64,000 nt of DNA from Bretschneidera sinensis (taxonomy: Eukaryota; Streptophyta; Magnoliopsida; Brassicales; Akaniaceae), in the NCBI GenBank assembly GCA_023935145.1, contig CM043700.1, forward strand, positions 64,746,620 to 64,810,619. Reading direction: 5' to 3'. Of the stretch, positions 1-9,482 are shown one piece after another (position 1 is the stretch's first letter; each line of letters starts with the position of its first letter). The notes below the pieces were generated by a model, which was given only the letters and a program-made list of their open reading frames with translations, ran no database searches and was not told where the DNA came from. The position numbers were made by a program, and so were the translations under genes.

Positions 1-1611
1 CTATTTTGAGATGAAATGAGAGTGTAATGCTTTAGGTATATCTCTAGCAAACCATACTCACCCTATTCTAACACCTATAATCCCGGTTGGAAGAATCACC
101 CAAATTTTAATTGGAGACCCGATACATAACCCCCAGCCCAAACTAGCACCCGTTGGAGATCCGATATACAACCTCATCCCCACTCTAGTACCCAATGGCA
201 ACCGGAAGCAACCTCATCTAATGCACCACAACAATCTTTACCTTTGGAAGATATGTTTAAGTCATTTCTGCAAGTACATGCCAAGAGTGTGGAAGAACAA
301 GGCAAGATAAATCAACGAGTGCTAGATGAGCAAAAGGAGATAAAAATTCAACTCACCAAGTTGACTAGTTTCTTGACAATTCAAGAGCAAGGTCGGTTCC
401 CTTCGCAGCCGCAACAAAATCCAAGGGGACAACATATGGCACAAACCTCCGATCCGAAAAATCAAAATATTAAAGAGGTTAATGCCATAATCACCCGCAG
501 CGGTAAGAAAATTGATGGACCCACACTACCACCAAACTTGATTCCTAATACCGTGAACAACAAGGATAAAGCGCCCAAGGAACAAGAGGCCCATGATGAT
601 TATTCTCCACTAGTGCCTTTCCCTCAAGCTCTCCTTAAACCTAAGGAGAGAAATTCAGCACTAAAAGGCGAGATTCTTGAACAACTTCAGCATGTTAAGA
701 TTAACCTCCCTCTTCTTCATGTTATAAAACAGATTCCCAATTATGCTAAAGTCATCAAGGATCTATGCACACTCAAGAGGAGGCACAATGTTAAGAAGAC
801 TACATTCTTAACGGAGCAAGCAAGTGCGGTAATTGATAGTACAACACCGCCCAAATATAAAGATCCGGGCTATCAAACAGTGGCTTGCCAAATTGGAAAC
901 AAATCTTGTGGTCAAGCATTGCTAGATTTGGGAGCTAGCGTGAACCTCATGCCATACTCCATGTACTTGCAACTCGGTTTAGGTGAGATTAAACCAACCT
1001 CCGTGGTACTTCAACTAGCGGATAGATCGGTAAGAAAACCAAGAGGTATTGTAGAAGATATTTTGTTATAAATTGATAATTTCTATTATCTTGTTGACTT
1101 CTTGGTTTTAGATATTGTTTCTATGGTAAATACGGAGTCCAAAATTCCTTTGATACTTGGAAGACCATTTCTTGCCACTGCTAATGCCCTCATTAATTGT
1201 AGGAATGGCCTAATGACATTATCATTTGGAAATAGGACTTTAGAGGTAAATGTTTTTTGAATCTCAAGGCAGCCAATTGAAGAGGATAAGTGTTTCAACA
1301 CTAATATGATTGATAAGCTTAATTTAGAGGATGAGAACATTGAAGATAATTCTAACTCTTTGGAATTCCCTCCTAATAATTTCGAGTTCAATGATTCTTC
1401 AATTTATCCCCATGCGGTTAACGTTATTGATATTTGTGATAAGTCACAGGGATTTATTAAGAAATCTTGGCAACCATGCTTTGAGGAGTTTCTTGAGAGA
1501 AGTCACATGGATGCGAGAATCAAATACCCTACTGCTGATTGTAAATGGGCAACACCAAGAACACTTGAGCCATATGTGGTGGACTTTAAGTATTCCTTGC
1601 CAAAAGATTAA
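1..1611 (+). pseudogene. gag-pol: Gag C-terminus plus aspartic protease, Athila-like, nonsense-broken
   Basis: One reading frame (frame 1) can be followed from the window edge to 1611, broken by stops at 127-129, 1069-1071 and 1258-1260. The longest open part is 244-1071 (275 codons). The frame opens with an asparagine/tryptophan-rich Gag tail (YNPGW near 76-90), then a coiled-coil-like glutamine/lysine-rich stretch, then VNAIITRSGKK near 478-512. The retroviral-type protease core LLDLGASVNLMP lies at about 922-957. After the first internal stop the frame still reads a protease flap-like ILGRPFLAT near 1153-1180. Gag packages the RNA and the protease would mature Gag-Pol. With three nonsense codons and no downstream RT, the product is not expected to work. 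The section 1306-1611 is open but I do not recognise it beyond being Athila-like. Confidence 0.8.
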
Positions 1612-3318
1612 CACTGAGGCCATTGAGTTTGGAGCCTCATTTTCAGCACCACAATGAGGCCATCAGTGAGAGTGGTGCATCGTCTGGCTGAAGATGTAAA
1701 ACTTAGTGCTCATGGGAGGCACCCCAAAGCATATCCTTTTTATTTATTTATTTATTTCTTTTCTTTTCATAATTCTTTTTCGTGTTTATTATTAGTATTT
1801 TGCTGTTTTCCAGTTTTACTTTCGTGTTTCTTTTTCAGGGACAAATATGCGAGGCAATTCAAATGGTGGTGCACAATTTTTAGCTTCTGTGCACTTTTGG
1901 CTAACAAAGGGAGTTTCTTTTCCTTTTTCTTTTACATTGAGGTCAATGCAATGTTTGGGTTGGGGGTGGAGGAAACACATTTCTTTCCTTTTTCCATTGA
2001 ACTGCTTGGTGTCACTTTCCTACTTTTTGTTTGTTAGGATAATTTAAAAAAAAAAAAGTTTCTTTTAAGCATGCTTTGTGTTAGCCTTGGAGTTATTCAC
2101 ATGTAAATGATATGAGCTTAATTGAGATAGCATATAGCACTTAGAAGAAATTAAATCTTGCTTCGGTTTGAAATTAATTTAAGTATCAATCTTGATTTGG
2201 TTAGAGACTCTAGCTTGTGGTAAGATTGTATGATTAATTGTAAGCATTTAGAAAGTTTTATGTGTGATTATTTTGTGAATATTTTTGTGGTCTCGAGAAG
2301 CTCTAGAACTTACTTGATAACCACTTGAGGCGAATTCCTAGAATGCACATTACTTAGGATATGATATAGGCCATTTTTGAACCTTTTGAGCCTTTCAAAC
2401 CTACCCTTGCGATATATATCACTAGTCACCTATTTGAGCCTTTTTCTTGAAAACGAAGTTGAGCCTGGTTTCTTTCAAAAACCCATTCACTTACCCTTAT
2501 AAGCCTAAAGAGAATATTTTATCCTTACCTCTCTCTTAAAAAGAACTTAACTATACACATGTTGTGAGAAGCACTTAAAATGAGTAAGGGTAGAAATATG
2601 AAAAAATATCACTACCACAACTCAAGTACATTAAAGGAGATAAGTTGGGGGTTGTGGAAAAGAAAGAAATGAAAAAGGAGGTGAATGGTCTTTTATGCCA
2701 AAATACAAAAGAAAAGAAAAACAAATGGTGATTTGTTGAGAAAACAATCCTTGAAAAGAAAAAAAAAATGGTTGGAAGAGTTGGGTATTGAAGTAAGGTT
2801 ATCCAGTGCTTAAAGAGCTATGTTCAAAACTAAGAGATTAAGTTCTTTTACTTGTGAATTCTTCCCTTTCTTTCTTAGCCTTTACCTTAACCGAACGTTA
2901 CAAGCTTATTAAAGACCTATTGATCCAATGTAATGTGATTTTTCTACAATAGTGGAGAGTGGTTTGAAATGTAAGCTTATGGAGCTTGTTTTTGTGATTG
3001 ATGTCACGTGATTTATTTTTTTAGAGGCCAAGACTTGTATCATGAATATTGTGCATAAAATCATCCGGATGTTCAGATTAATGGATTGTGGTAAGACGGA
3101 TGTTAAGAGTCAATAAGGATTTTAAGATTGATGTTTGAATTATTTTTGGATTTGAGTGAAATTTAATGATTCTATATGCTATATGTTACGCATGATTTTT
3201 GAGACAGATTTTTGAATCACCCTTGGTTAACACTAGCATTGTTGTATGTTTCTTTAATTTCTAAATAAAGAACTCATTTCATGTCTTTCACTTGAATTGC
3301 TAGGGACTAGCAATAAGC
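1612..3318 (+). other. 3' non-coding internal region of element A
   Basis: About 1.7 kb with no credible gene. Bases about 1683-1730 match, in the opposite orientation, the region at about 6920-6965 of element B; this conserved stretch follows the pol region in this lineage. A TTTA microsatellite lies near 1738-1755. The rest is AT-rich with many stops. The open frames here (1654-2037, 1847-2047) are phenylalanine-rich low-complexity shadows of T-rich DNA. Confidence 0.6.
2642..2654 (+). promoter_or_regulatory. secondary polypurine-tract-like motif
   Basis: AAGTTGGGGGTTG resembles the polypurine tract immediately before the 3' LTR (3319-3330) but lies about 690 bp upstream. In plant Athila-like elements extra G-rich tracts of this type may act as additional plus-strand primer sites. 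That role is inferred from the motif only. Confidence 0.35.
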
Positions 3319-3330
3319 TAGTTGGGGGGT
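3319..3330 (+). promoter_or_regulatory. polypurine tract of element A
   Basis: The purine-rich run TAGTTGGGGGGT abuts the first base of the 3' LTR (TGTAATGAGAG at 3331). This is the expected position of the primer for plus-strand DNA synthesis and it fixes the LTR start and the element's orientation. Confidence 0.75.
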
Positions 3331-3954
3331 TGTAATGAGAGTCATAAAATGCATCTAAACAATACTTAATTGTTAACACTTTAGGGTTAATCTTAGTCGT
3401 AATCGCACTTTTACATGTTGATAACTCTAAAGTGTTATTCATAAATCATTGACTTAATTTGATGCATTTTCAGGTGCTTTGAGTACAAAAGAGATGATAA
3501 AGCGATCCATGTTTAAAGCGCCAAAAGATCTTGGGTGTCGGTGCTCGTTTTTGTCCAAGGTTTCGACATTTCCAAAAATGATTAAAAGTCTAAAACAAGG
3601 TTGGAACAATAGATTAAATTGAGTTAAAAGACTGCACACAAATGTGTGCATCACTTTGGAACAAGTTAAGGGTAGGCACACTAGTGTGTGCACTTCTGCA
3701 TACAAGCTGAAGGAGTTTCACTAAATTGCCAGAATTTCCCGTACAGATCAATCATCTTTGCAGATTAAATTGTATTGATGTAGGAAGAACCAGGAGATGA
3801 GCCATATAGTTTTAGAAAGATCCGAAAGTCTATTTGCTGGAGAATTTTACAGTTCATAAAAAGGATTTTTCTAGAGAAAGTTATGGCAGTTTTAGTAGAC
3901 ACAGTTCAGGCCCCCAGAACAGCTTCAACCTAGCGCCGCGCCTCTCACTGTCCA

Positions 3955-4065
3955 GCGCCCCAGCGCCCAGGCAAACAAGAGTGAGTGCCTAGGCGCCCAT
4001 GAACCAGTGCCCCAGCATCCAGGCAAACAAGAGTGAGCACCTAGGTGCCCATGAACCAGCGCTGC
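3955..4065 (+). repeat. 52-bp GC-rich tandem subrepeat inside LTR A, two units
   Basis: The phrase AGGCAAACAAGAGTGAG recurs at 3969 and 4021, a 52-bp period, with each unit ending near CATGAACCAG. The same unit occurs three times in the related solo LTR (about 39,720-39,890), so copy number varies between LTRs of the family. Confidence 0.7.
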
Positions 4066-4109
4066 GCCCCTCGACCATCACCGCCGAGCCCCTCGCCAAC
4101 TAACGCTCA

Positions 4110-4310
4110 CACTTGGACACGCGCACATGCTGCTGGACCCACCTTCACATTCAAGCCTTCACTTTCCAGTGCCAAGACGCTTGCTCAGACAAAGCCAGCA
4201 GCGTGCACATGCTGCTGAACCCACCTTCACGTTCCAGCCTTCACTTTCCAGCGCTCAGGCACACACTCAGACAAAGCCAGCAGTGCGCACATGCTTCTGA
4301 ACTCAAATTA
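4110..4310 (+). repeat. about 82-bp tandem subrepeat inside LTR A
   Basis: CAGACAAAGCCAGCAG recurs at 4186 and 4268 with similar flanks (CCTTCACTTTCCAG, GCACATGCT), giving about two and a half units. It lies just upstream of the putative TATA box, where LTR enhancer repeats are commonly found. The corresponding repeat in the solo LTR (TGCTGGCTTT at 39,471 and 39,552) has an 81-bp period. Confidence 0.65.
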
Positions 4311-4340
4311 AGGCTGTGGAAAGATAGCTCTCCCTCATGG

Positions 4341-4352
4341 GCTATAAATATA
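4341..4352 (+). promoter_or_regulatory. TATA box of LTR A
   Basis: GCTATAAATATA is a strong plant-type TATA box about 1.0 kb into the LTR, just after the GC-rich subrepeats. The equivalent motif is present in the solo LTR at about 39,389-39,400 on the minus strand. It probably marks the U3/R boundary region. Confidence 0.55.
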
Positions 4353-5297
4353 TGCTTAAGGTTTGCAGCCACGGGGGCGAGCTCGGGGAGAAAAAGACGG
4401 TTTTTGGTAGATACAAATTAGAGAAGTTTATAGCATTCTGTTTAAGTTTTCTTTGGTTGGAAATCAAAAAGAGAACATCCACATTGTTCTTCCACCTTGA
4501 GCTCCATGGCCAAGAAATCAAGGGGAGAACATCTATATTGTTTTTCCACCTTGAGTTTTATGGCCAACTAATCATCAAACAAAGGAAAGGGATGAATTGT
4601 TAGGGTTTTATTGTTCCTTATTTCCTATTCTTGATTCATTTGTATGGACTTATTGTTAAAACATTATCTGTGATTTACTCTTTGATTAATTAAGAAGGAT
4701 TTGAGTTCATGTGATAGCTGCATTCTATATTCTTCTTCTTTTAGTTTCTCTCAATCCGGTGATTGCATCCTCCTACTCCACATAAGTCTAGTCAAGCTCT
4801 TCTTATGTCAAGTTGTTTGGATGTAATTGATTTCGGTATATTTATCTTATAGATCGGCCATTACTATGACATCATTATTGCAATATATTGTCGTTTCTTG
4901 CTAATCTATAAGATAAATCATGTGTGCTTGAATTGAAATCAAAGACTAATTTGTAGCAATTATATTAGAGCTATAAATGTGCTTGATTGAATACTTTCCG
5001 ATTGCCTATTTAGGATGTGAAACTTGCAATCGAGATAAAAATTTGAATCAAGAGTGGAAATAGGGAACAAATCTAAGGAGGATTCCTGGAACCTTGTTAT
5101 TTCTTATTTATATTCTTCGTTATATTCGCACAACTCTTTTACACAATATTGCAGTATCAAAACTCATATTCTCTCATCTAATCATTATCGTTAGAGTTAA
5201 AGTTTACACCTTCTTTCGTAATTAACTTGTTTCCCTGTGGAATCGACACCCCAAAGTTATACTACAATAACCGTGTTATACTTTGGGTGTAATCAGC

Positions 5298-5573
5298 GCT
5301 CGATCACAATGTTGTGCTTGATCCTTCTTTGCGCGCGCACGAGCACTGATGCGCTCGATCGCACTGAGGGTTGCGCTCGATCACACTTTATCCAGCAGCT
5401 GCTTCGGGATTTCCAGATTTCTTCCTTTAAGTGTCAAAAAGGCTTCTTTTTCTCCAGGACCCTATAAAAACGTGTAAAACACAAAAGTGAAGTAAAATAG
5501 ACTAAACTATATAGACAAAGAGGTTTACACATGTAAATTAGGGGCTTAAATATGAATATGTAAGCACTTATCA
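5298..5573 (-). repeat. 3' LTR of element B, first 276 bp
   Basis: This matches the outer end of the 5' LTR at about 9204-9482, including the CGCGCGCACGAG phrase and the terminal GCACTTATCA (TGATAAGTGC on the minus strand). The left edge at 5298 is the insertion point of element A. Confidence 0.85.
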
Positions 5574-5586
5574 CACCCCCAAACTT
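5574..5586 (-). promoter_or_regulatory. polypurine tract of element B
   Basis: On the minus strand AAGTTTGGGGGTG directly precedes the LTR start TGATAAGTGC. This is the expected plus-strand primer and it supports the minus orientation. Confidence 0.75.
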
Positions 5587-6131
5587 ATATATTGCTAGTC
5601 CCTTAGCAATACAAAACTAAAAACTAAAATGAAAAATAATGACATACAGATAAATCCAATATTCATAGCGCCCACAAAAGTTTAGGTATCACACAAAACC
5701 ATGATGTGCATTCATGAGCAAGCTTAACAAGTACAAACAGATATTTGCAATGAATAAGAGTTTTGAACGCAGATCACTTTCATGAGGTAGGTTACGACAT
5801 CACAAGTTTGACTTTAGTGTGTGGTGAACTAGCACATAAAAGATTAGGTTTCCAAATAATTCTAATGTGTAGTGTTTCGATGTCTCAAGATTCACCAAAT
5901 TTCCTATTAGAACTAACAAAAATGGCATAGTTTTTCTTCTTTTTCTTTTATTATGAGATTTTTGCCAAGTTTAGTTCCCTTAAGCTTTCTATTTGACTCA
6001 TGTAGCGAGTGTTTAGCTAATGACTCCCAAACCAGATGGTTTTAGGGCATTAGGTGTAAAGACACCCCTAAGGACTTACTAACTCGAGTCAAAAGGCCAC
6101 GAAACTAACTGGTCTTAATGCTACCAATTAG

Positions 6132-6315
6132 AATTCCCACCTTTTGACGTGACACTCACTGCTTACTGAGGCAAAAGGGCCAGTTACTCTGCGAAAAGTT
6201 CTTTTTAATGATCACTGTGAGCAAAATTCCCACCTTTTGGCGTGACATTCACTACTTACTGAGGCAAGAGGGCCAGTTACTCAGTAGAAAGTTTGTTTAC
6301 TGATCATTAGGAGCA
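6132..6315. repeat. 93-bp tandem duplication, two units
   Basis: The phrase AATTCCCACCTTTTG starts at 6132 and 6225. Both units continue with CGTGACA, CTTACTGAGGCAA and GGGCCAGTTACTC, with scattered mismatches. It lies in the 3' non-coding region of element B. Confidence 0.75.
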
Positions 6316-6686
6316 CTTATCTTTTTGAGTAATAACATTTTTTTTTCTTTTTTCCTATGCCAAAGTATGAATCTAACAAGTCATCCGGTTCACAGTCAAG
6401 CCGAAGAAACAAACATATTAAAATTACATGTCATACCCCACACAATTATGTGCTAATGTGCTCATGTTAGTTTCGGTCAAACTTGTGAATCCTTAAATGC
6501 GTAAAAGTAAGTGATTAAGGTTTAAAACTTAATTATTAGTCCATGTGTTCAAGGTTTTAAGCTCACTTATGAAGTCAAATCATATTATTTGTTTAGATCA
6601 CCCAAAATTTTCATAACAGTATGAACATGTGTTTATCTATAAAAACAAAAATTGGGACATAGTGTGTGTGTGAGTGTGTCCCCATA

Positions 6687-6799
6687 CCCCCAAACTTAAA
6701 TTGCACATTGTCCTCAATGTGTGAATAACATGGAAAGATCTGACCTGGGAGATGGAGAACTAGCTGGGTCGGCATGGCTCATAGCATACCCCCAAACTT
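6687..6799 (-). promoter_or_regulatory. two secondary polypurine-tract-like motifs
   Basis: CCCCCAAACTT (AAGTTTGGGGG on the minus strand) occurs at 6687-6697 and 6789-6799, identical to the core of the terminal tract at 5576-5586. The function as extra priming sites is inferred. Confidence 0.4.
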
Positions 6800-6973
6800 G
6801 AACGGATGCACACATTGTCCCTAAAAAAAGAAAAACTAACGTAATACGGGAAAACAAGAAGTTACTAAAACTAAATAAATAATAATAAATACGTAAAACA
6901 ATAAAAATAAAAGGATAAGCTGTGGGGTGCCTCCCATGAGCGCTAAGTTTAATGTCTTCAGCCGGACCAAGCC

Positions 6974-7886
6974 TTATCTTTCCCTAAAACTAAGATTGGC
7001 AGCAACTAGCACATGTGGTGTCTTATTCTCTCCCATATAAACATAAATTAAGTGCTCTGACAATTGCTTGAATTCCAAGTTAGGTGCCTGTACAATAAAA
7101 GGGAAAAAAATAATATTAGTAGGCACATGAGGGTCAAATGGATCAGTGCACTTACTTAGATGCTTTGGAGAGGCCTCAAGGAGGTGCATAGTGTCGATGA
7201 TGTCATCAGTAACATCCTCAGATTTTAGCTCAACATCTGATCCTTTGAAATAACGGGTGAGGGTGGTCTCCAATGGATCAATGTGATGGACGTGAAAAAC
7301 TTGCTCAACAACACCTTGTTGTCGTTCACTCAGCTCTTTAGCCAATTACCCATTTGTACTTCTAATCTTTGAATGGCTTGTTCATGCATTGCAGTGGTTT
7401 GTCTTATCTCAGTCCAAAATTTCCTTTCCTTTGCCATAAACTGATCTTGTGAGGTCATCAATTGTTGTTGCTGAGTTGCCAACTGCATCACAAGACTCTC
7501 TAGGTCGCTTTTATTTGAATCAAGAACTGAGTGGGCTGCTTGTTGGGAGTTCCTTTGTTGCCCTTGAAAATTCAAGGAAGTTTGATTGTTGCTCCATGAG
7601 TGATTCCGCCATCCAGGATTGTAGGTATTTGCATAAATATTGTAGTTTTTCGGTCCCACATAGTCCGCTTGCTCTTGATCTGCAGATAAATATAAAGGGC
7701 AAGTGTCAGTAGTGTGATCAAAACAAGAACATATAGCACATACCTGGAGTTGTTTGGCTCGTGGACTATGTGAGATGTTGTGAGCAGTCATGGTGTGTAT
7801 AAGCATATCGAGCTTCCTCTCCATAGCAGTTAGATAAGTATATGTAGCTTCCGCTATTGGTGCTTCTACTTCGAAGGAATTAGTTG
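6974..7886 (-). pseudogene. gag-pol: Gag fragment fused by deletion to an RT-proximal pol fragment, Athila-like
   Basis: Reading leftwards from about 7886, the frame gives the C-terminal half of an Athila-type Gag. It has a cysteine cluster (CAICSCFDHTTDTCP, residues about 29-43 of the 164-codon frame at 7330-7824), then a YNPGWRNHSW motif homologous to the one at the left edge of the window, then a glutamine-rich stretch. After QMG the frame ends and continues in another frame as AKELSERQQG (7345-6974), so a one-base indel near 7347 causes a frameshift. Immediately after QQG the sequence passes to wording typical of the region before RT (APNLEFKQLSEHLIYVYMGE). The ITRSGKK region and protease are therefore deleted. 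No RT catalytic motifs are present. Not functional. Confidence 0.75.
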
Positions 7887-8155
7887 AAAAGCTTCAGTGC
7901 AGCAGTTTCAGTATTGCTGCTCGGGTTTTCTTTGGAGCTTTAGCGCTCGAGCGCACCAAGAATAGCGATCGATCGCACCAAGTAGTGCGCTCGATCGCAA
8001 TGAGTACAGAAACTCCTCCTCTGCACACCTGAACAAAAACAGAAAACGAAAAGGAATAAATCTGATTTTTGATAAAAATAAAAATAAAATGGAACAGAAT
8101 AAAAATAAAATAAAATAAAACTAACAAAAATAATTTCAAAAAGAAATTTAGCACA
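7887..8155 (-). other. leader of element B with CGATCG palindromic motifs
   Basis: A 270-bp stretch between the primer-binding site and the gag remnant. At about 7945-8005 it carries three variants of GCGCTCGATCGCA, a near-palindromic phrase also present several times in the LTR of the same element (about 9183-9295). The rest is A/T-rich; the phenylalanine-rich open frame at 7894-8175 is a low-complexity shadow. Confidence 0.5.
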
Positions 8156-8174
8156 ATCCCCGGCAACGGCGCCA
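8156..8174 (-). promoter_or_regulatory. primer-binding site, tRNA-Asp type
   Basis: On the minus strand TGGCGCCGTTGCCGGGGAT follows the 5' LTR by about 11 bases. This matches the complement of a plant tRNA-Asp 3' end and is the usual primer site of Athila-like elements. It fixes the orientation of B. Confidence 0.85.
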
Positions 8175-8185
8175 AAAACTTATTA

Positions 8186-9482
8186 TGAGATTATCTACCA
8201 AAATAAATGGGCAAATAATCAAACTTGTTTTACTTGCAAGTGCATAAGGTCAATGGTAGCATAGTGTGCGAATGCAAGATCATCTCCACAAGGATTGGTA
8301 AATTTCACTTTAGAATTAGTTTCGCAAGAATAAAATAAAAAACAACATAAATAAATATTGAGTTTGAAATAATAAAGATAAAGGAGTAGGGACTTGATAT
8401 CCACCACCAATTATGCTACCACAACAAAACAATATGCCAATACTTTACTCATGCTATGATTACCTACAATTTGTCAACCTAAGGGCATGGTATCTACTCC
8501 TTAAGCTATTGATTTCCCTAAGCAACGAGTTAGGCATGGTATCTACTCTAACTCTTTTCTGTCTTAAGGGATTTAGCATGGTATCTACTGAGTTGTTCCT
8601 TAAGAGAGCATAGGTACTATGGAAATCGAAAACCACACAGGACCTAGGGTATGGTATCTACTCCTGGTTTCCCATGTTGATTAACCCAAGAATCCAGTGT
8701 GGATATTTTTTGTTACTAATGTCAGACCCAGGACTCGGTCATCCAAATTGGTCTAACTAACAAGTCCATACCACATGCACATATTGATCAGACATGTACA
8801 TATGAGGAATTTAAATAAAAACAGGTGTTAACCAAGTCAAGCAACACAACATGAATATCGTAAAGGCGCCAATATTGAATTATTGAATAAATATAATTAG
8901 GGCTTCAACCGAGCCCTTACTAAATGTTTAAGTACACATAATAAAAATAAAGGAAAGAAGAAACCTGAGAGAGGAGTCGTCAATTCTCCTCCACAGTTTC
9001 CTTCTCCAAGCTAAAAGCGAAAGATAAAAGAAAAGATTAGATGATCCCTTGTGTGTTTTACAAGTGTACTTATAAGCGGTGAATAATCCTAGAAGGCTTA
9101 GGAACCTTAAACTTTCCTAAAACATAAAACTCTTTTATTTCCAAAATTGGTTCTGCCGCTTTACTGTTCACGCCCGTACATGTGCGCTTGATCGCACATG
9201 TAGTGCGCTCGATTGCAATGCTGCACTTGATCCTTCTTTGCGCGCGCACGAGTACTAATGCACTCGATCGCACCGAGGGTTGCGCTCGTTCGCACTTTAT
9301 CCAGCAGCTGCTCCAGGATTTCTAGATTTCTTCCTTTAATTGTCAAAAATGCTTCTTTTTCTCCAAGACTCTACAAAATGTGTAAAACACAAAAGTGAAG
9401 TAAAATAGACTAAAACATATAGACAAAGAGGTTAACACATGTAAATTAAGGGGCTTATATATGAATATTTAAGCACTTATCA
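8186..9482 (-). repeat. 5' LTR of element B (about 1,297 bp)
   Basis: On the minus strand the LTR runs from TGATAAGTGC (9482) to about GATAATCTCA (8186). Its outer 276 bp match the 3' LTR remnant at 5298-5573. The inner boundary is set by the primer-binding site and is good to a few bases only. It contains the ATGGTATCTACT subrepeats and a cluster of CGATCG-containing motifs. Confidence 0.75.
8485..8662. repeat. dispersed ATGGTATCTACT subrepeats in LTR B
   Basis: The 12-mer ATGGTATCTACT occurs four times, within phrases starting at 8485, 8534, 8576 and 8649 (spacings 49, 42 and 73 bp), each in a loosely similar context. It is an internal subrepeat of the LTR with no recognised protein-binding role. 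Confidence 0.65.

Larger units (their letters stand above)
1..5297 (+). mobile_element. Athila-type Ty3/gypsy element A, 3' part, internally deleted
   Basis: This is the 3' portion of an LTR retrotransposon whose 5' end lies left of the window. In order it holds a Gag C-terminus and protease reading frame (1-1611), a long non-coding 3' internal region, a polypurine tract ending at 3330 and a complete 3' LTR (3331-5297). The Gag and protease wording (an ITRSGKK motif, then a DLGASVNLMP protease motif) is characteristic of plant Athila-like elements. No reverse transcriptase, RNase H or integrase can be found between the protease and the 3' region, so the copy is internally deleted and non-autonomous. 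The LTR ends in GTAATCA directly against sequence matching the LTR of element B. A was therefore inserted into B, and the upstream TSD copy lies outside the window. Confidence 0.85.
3331..5297 (+). repeat. 3' LTR of element A (about 1,967 bp)
   Basis: A full-length LTR, recognised because the same sequence occurs in reverse orientation as a solo LTR at 38,445-40,503 with a perfect TSD. The ends read TGTAATGAGAG...GGGTGTAATCA; the solo copy reads TGATGAGAG...GGGCGTAATCA. The LTR contains GC-rich tandem subrepeats (about 3950-4310) and a TATA box at about 4342. After 5297 the sequence changes abruptly to the LTR of element B. Open frames inside it (3454-3705 minus, 4113-4421 plus) follow the subrepeats and are not called genes. 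Confidence 0.85.
5587..6973 (-). other. 3' non-coding internal region of element B
   Basis: About 1.4 kb without a credible gene. It contains a 93-bp tandem duplication (6132-6315), two further polypurine-tract-like motifs (6687 and 6789) and, at about 6920-6965, the block that matches element A at about 1683-1730 in the opposite orientation. That shared block is what identifies the two as related. Confidence 0.6.
5298..9482 (-). mobile_element. Athila-type Ty3/gypsy element B, internally deleted, split by element A
   Basis: A minus-strand LTR retrotransposon. Reading from right to left: 5' LTR (9482 to about 8186), a tRNA-Asp-type primer-binding site (8174-8156), a leader, a decayed gag with a short RT-proximal remnant (about 7886-6974), a non-coding 3' region, a polypurine tract (5586-5574) and the first 276 bp of the 3' LTR (5573-5298). 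The remaining 1.0 kb of the 3' LTR was separated by insertion of element A and should continue left of the window. Protease and nearly all of pol are missing. Its right end abuts LTR C at 9483, so B itself was inserted into C. Confidence 0.8.

Noticed and set aside
1654..2037. 127-codon open frame rich in phenylalanine and leucine, looking like membrane segments
   Set aside because: It is a translation of T-rich non-coding DNA in the 3' region of element A with no homologous frame in element B.
8156..8174. Possible tRNA fragments at primer-binding sites (8156, 20,486, 37,061, 62,562)
   Set aside because: Only the 12-19 bases complementary to tRNA 3' ends are present beside LTRs; no cloverleaf.
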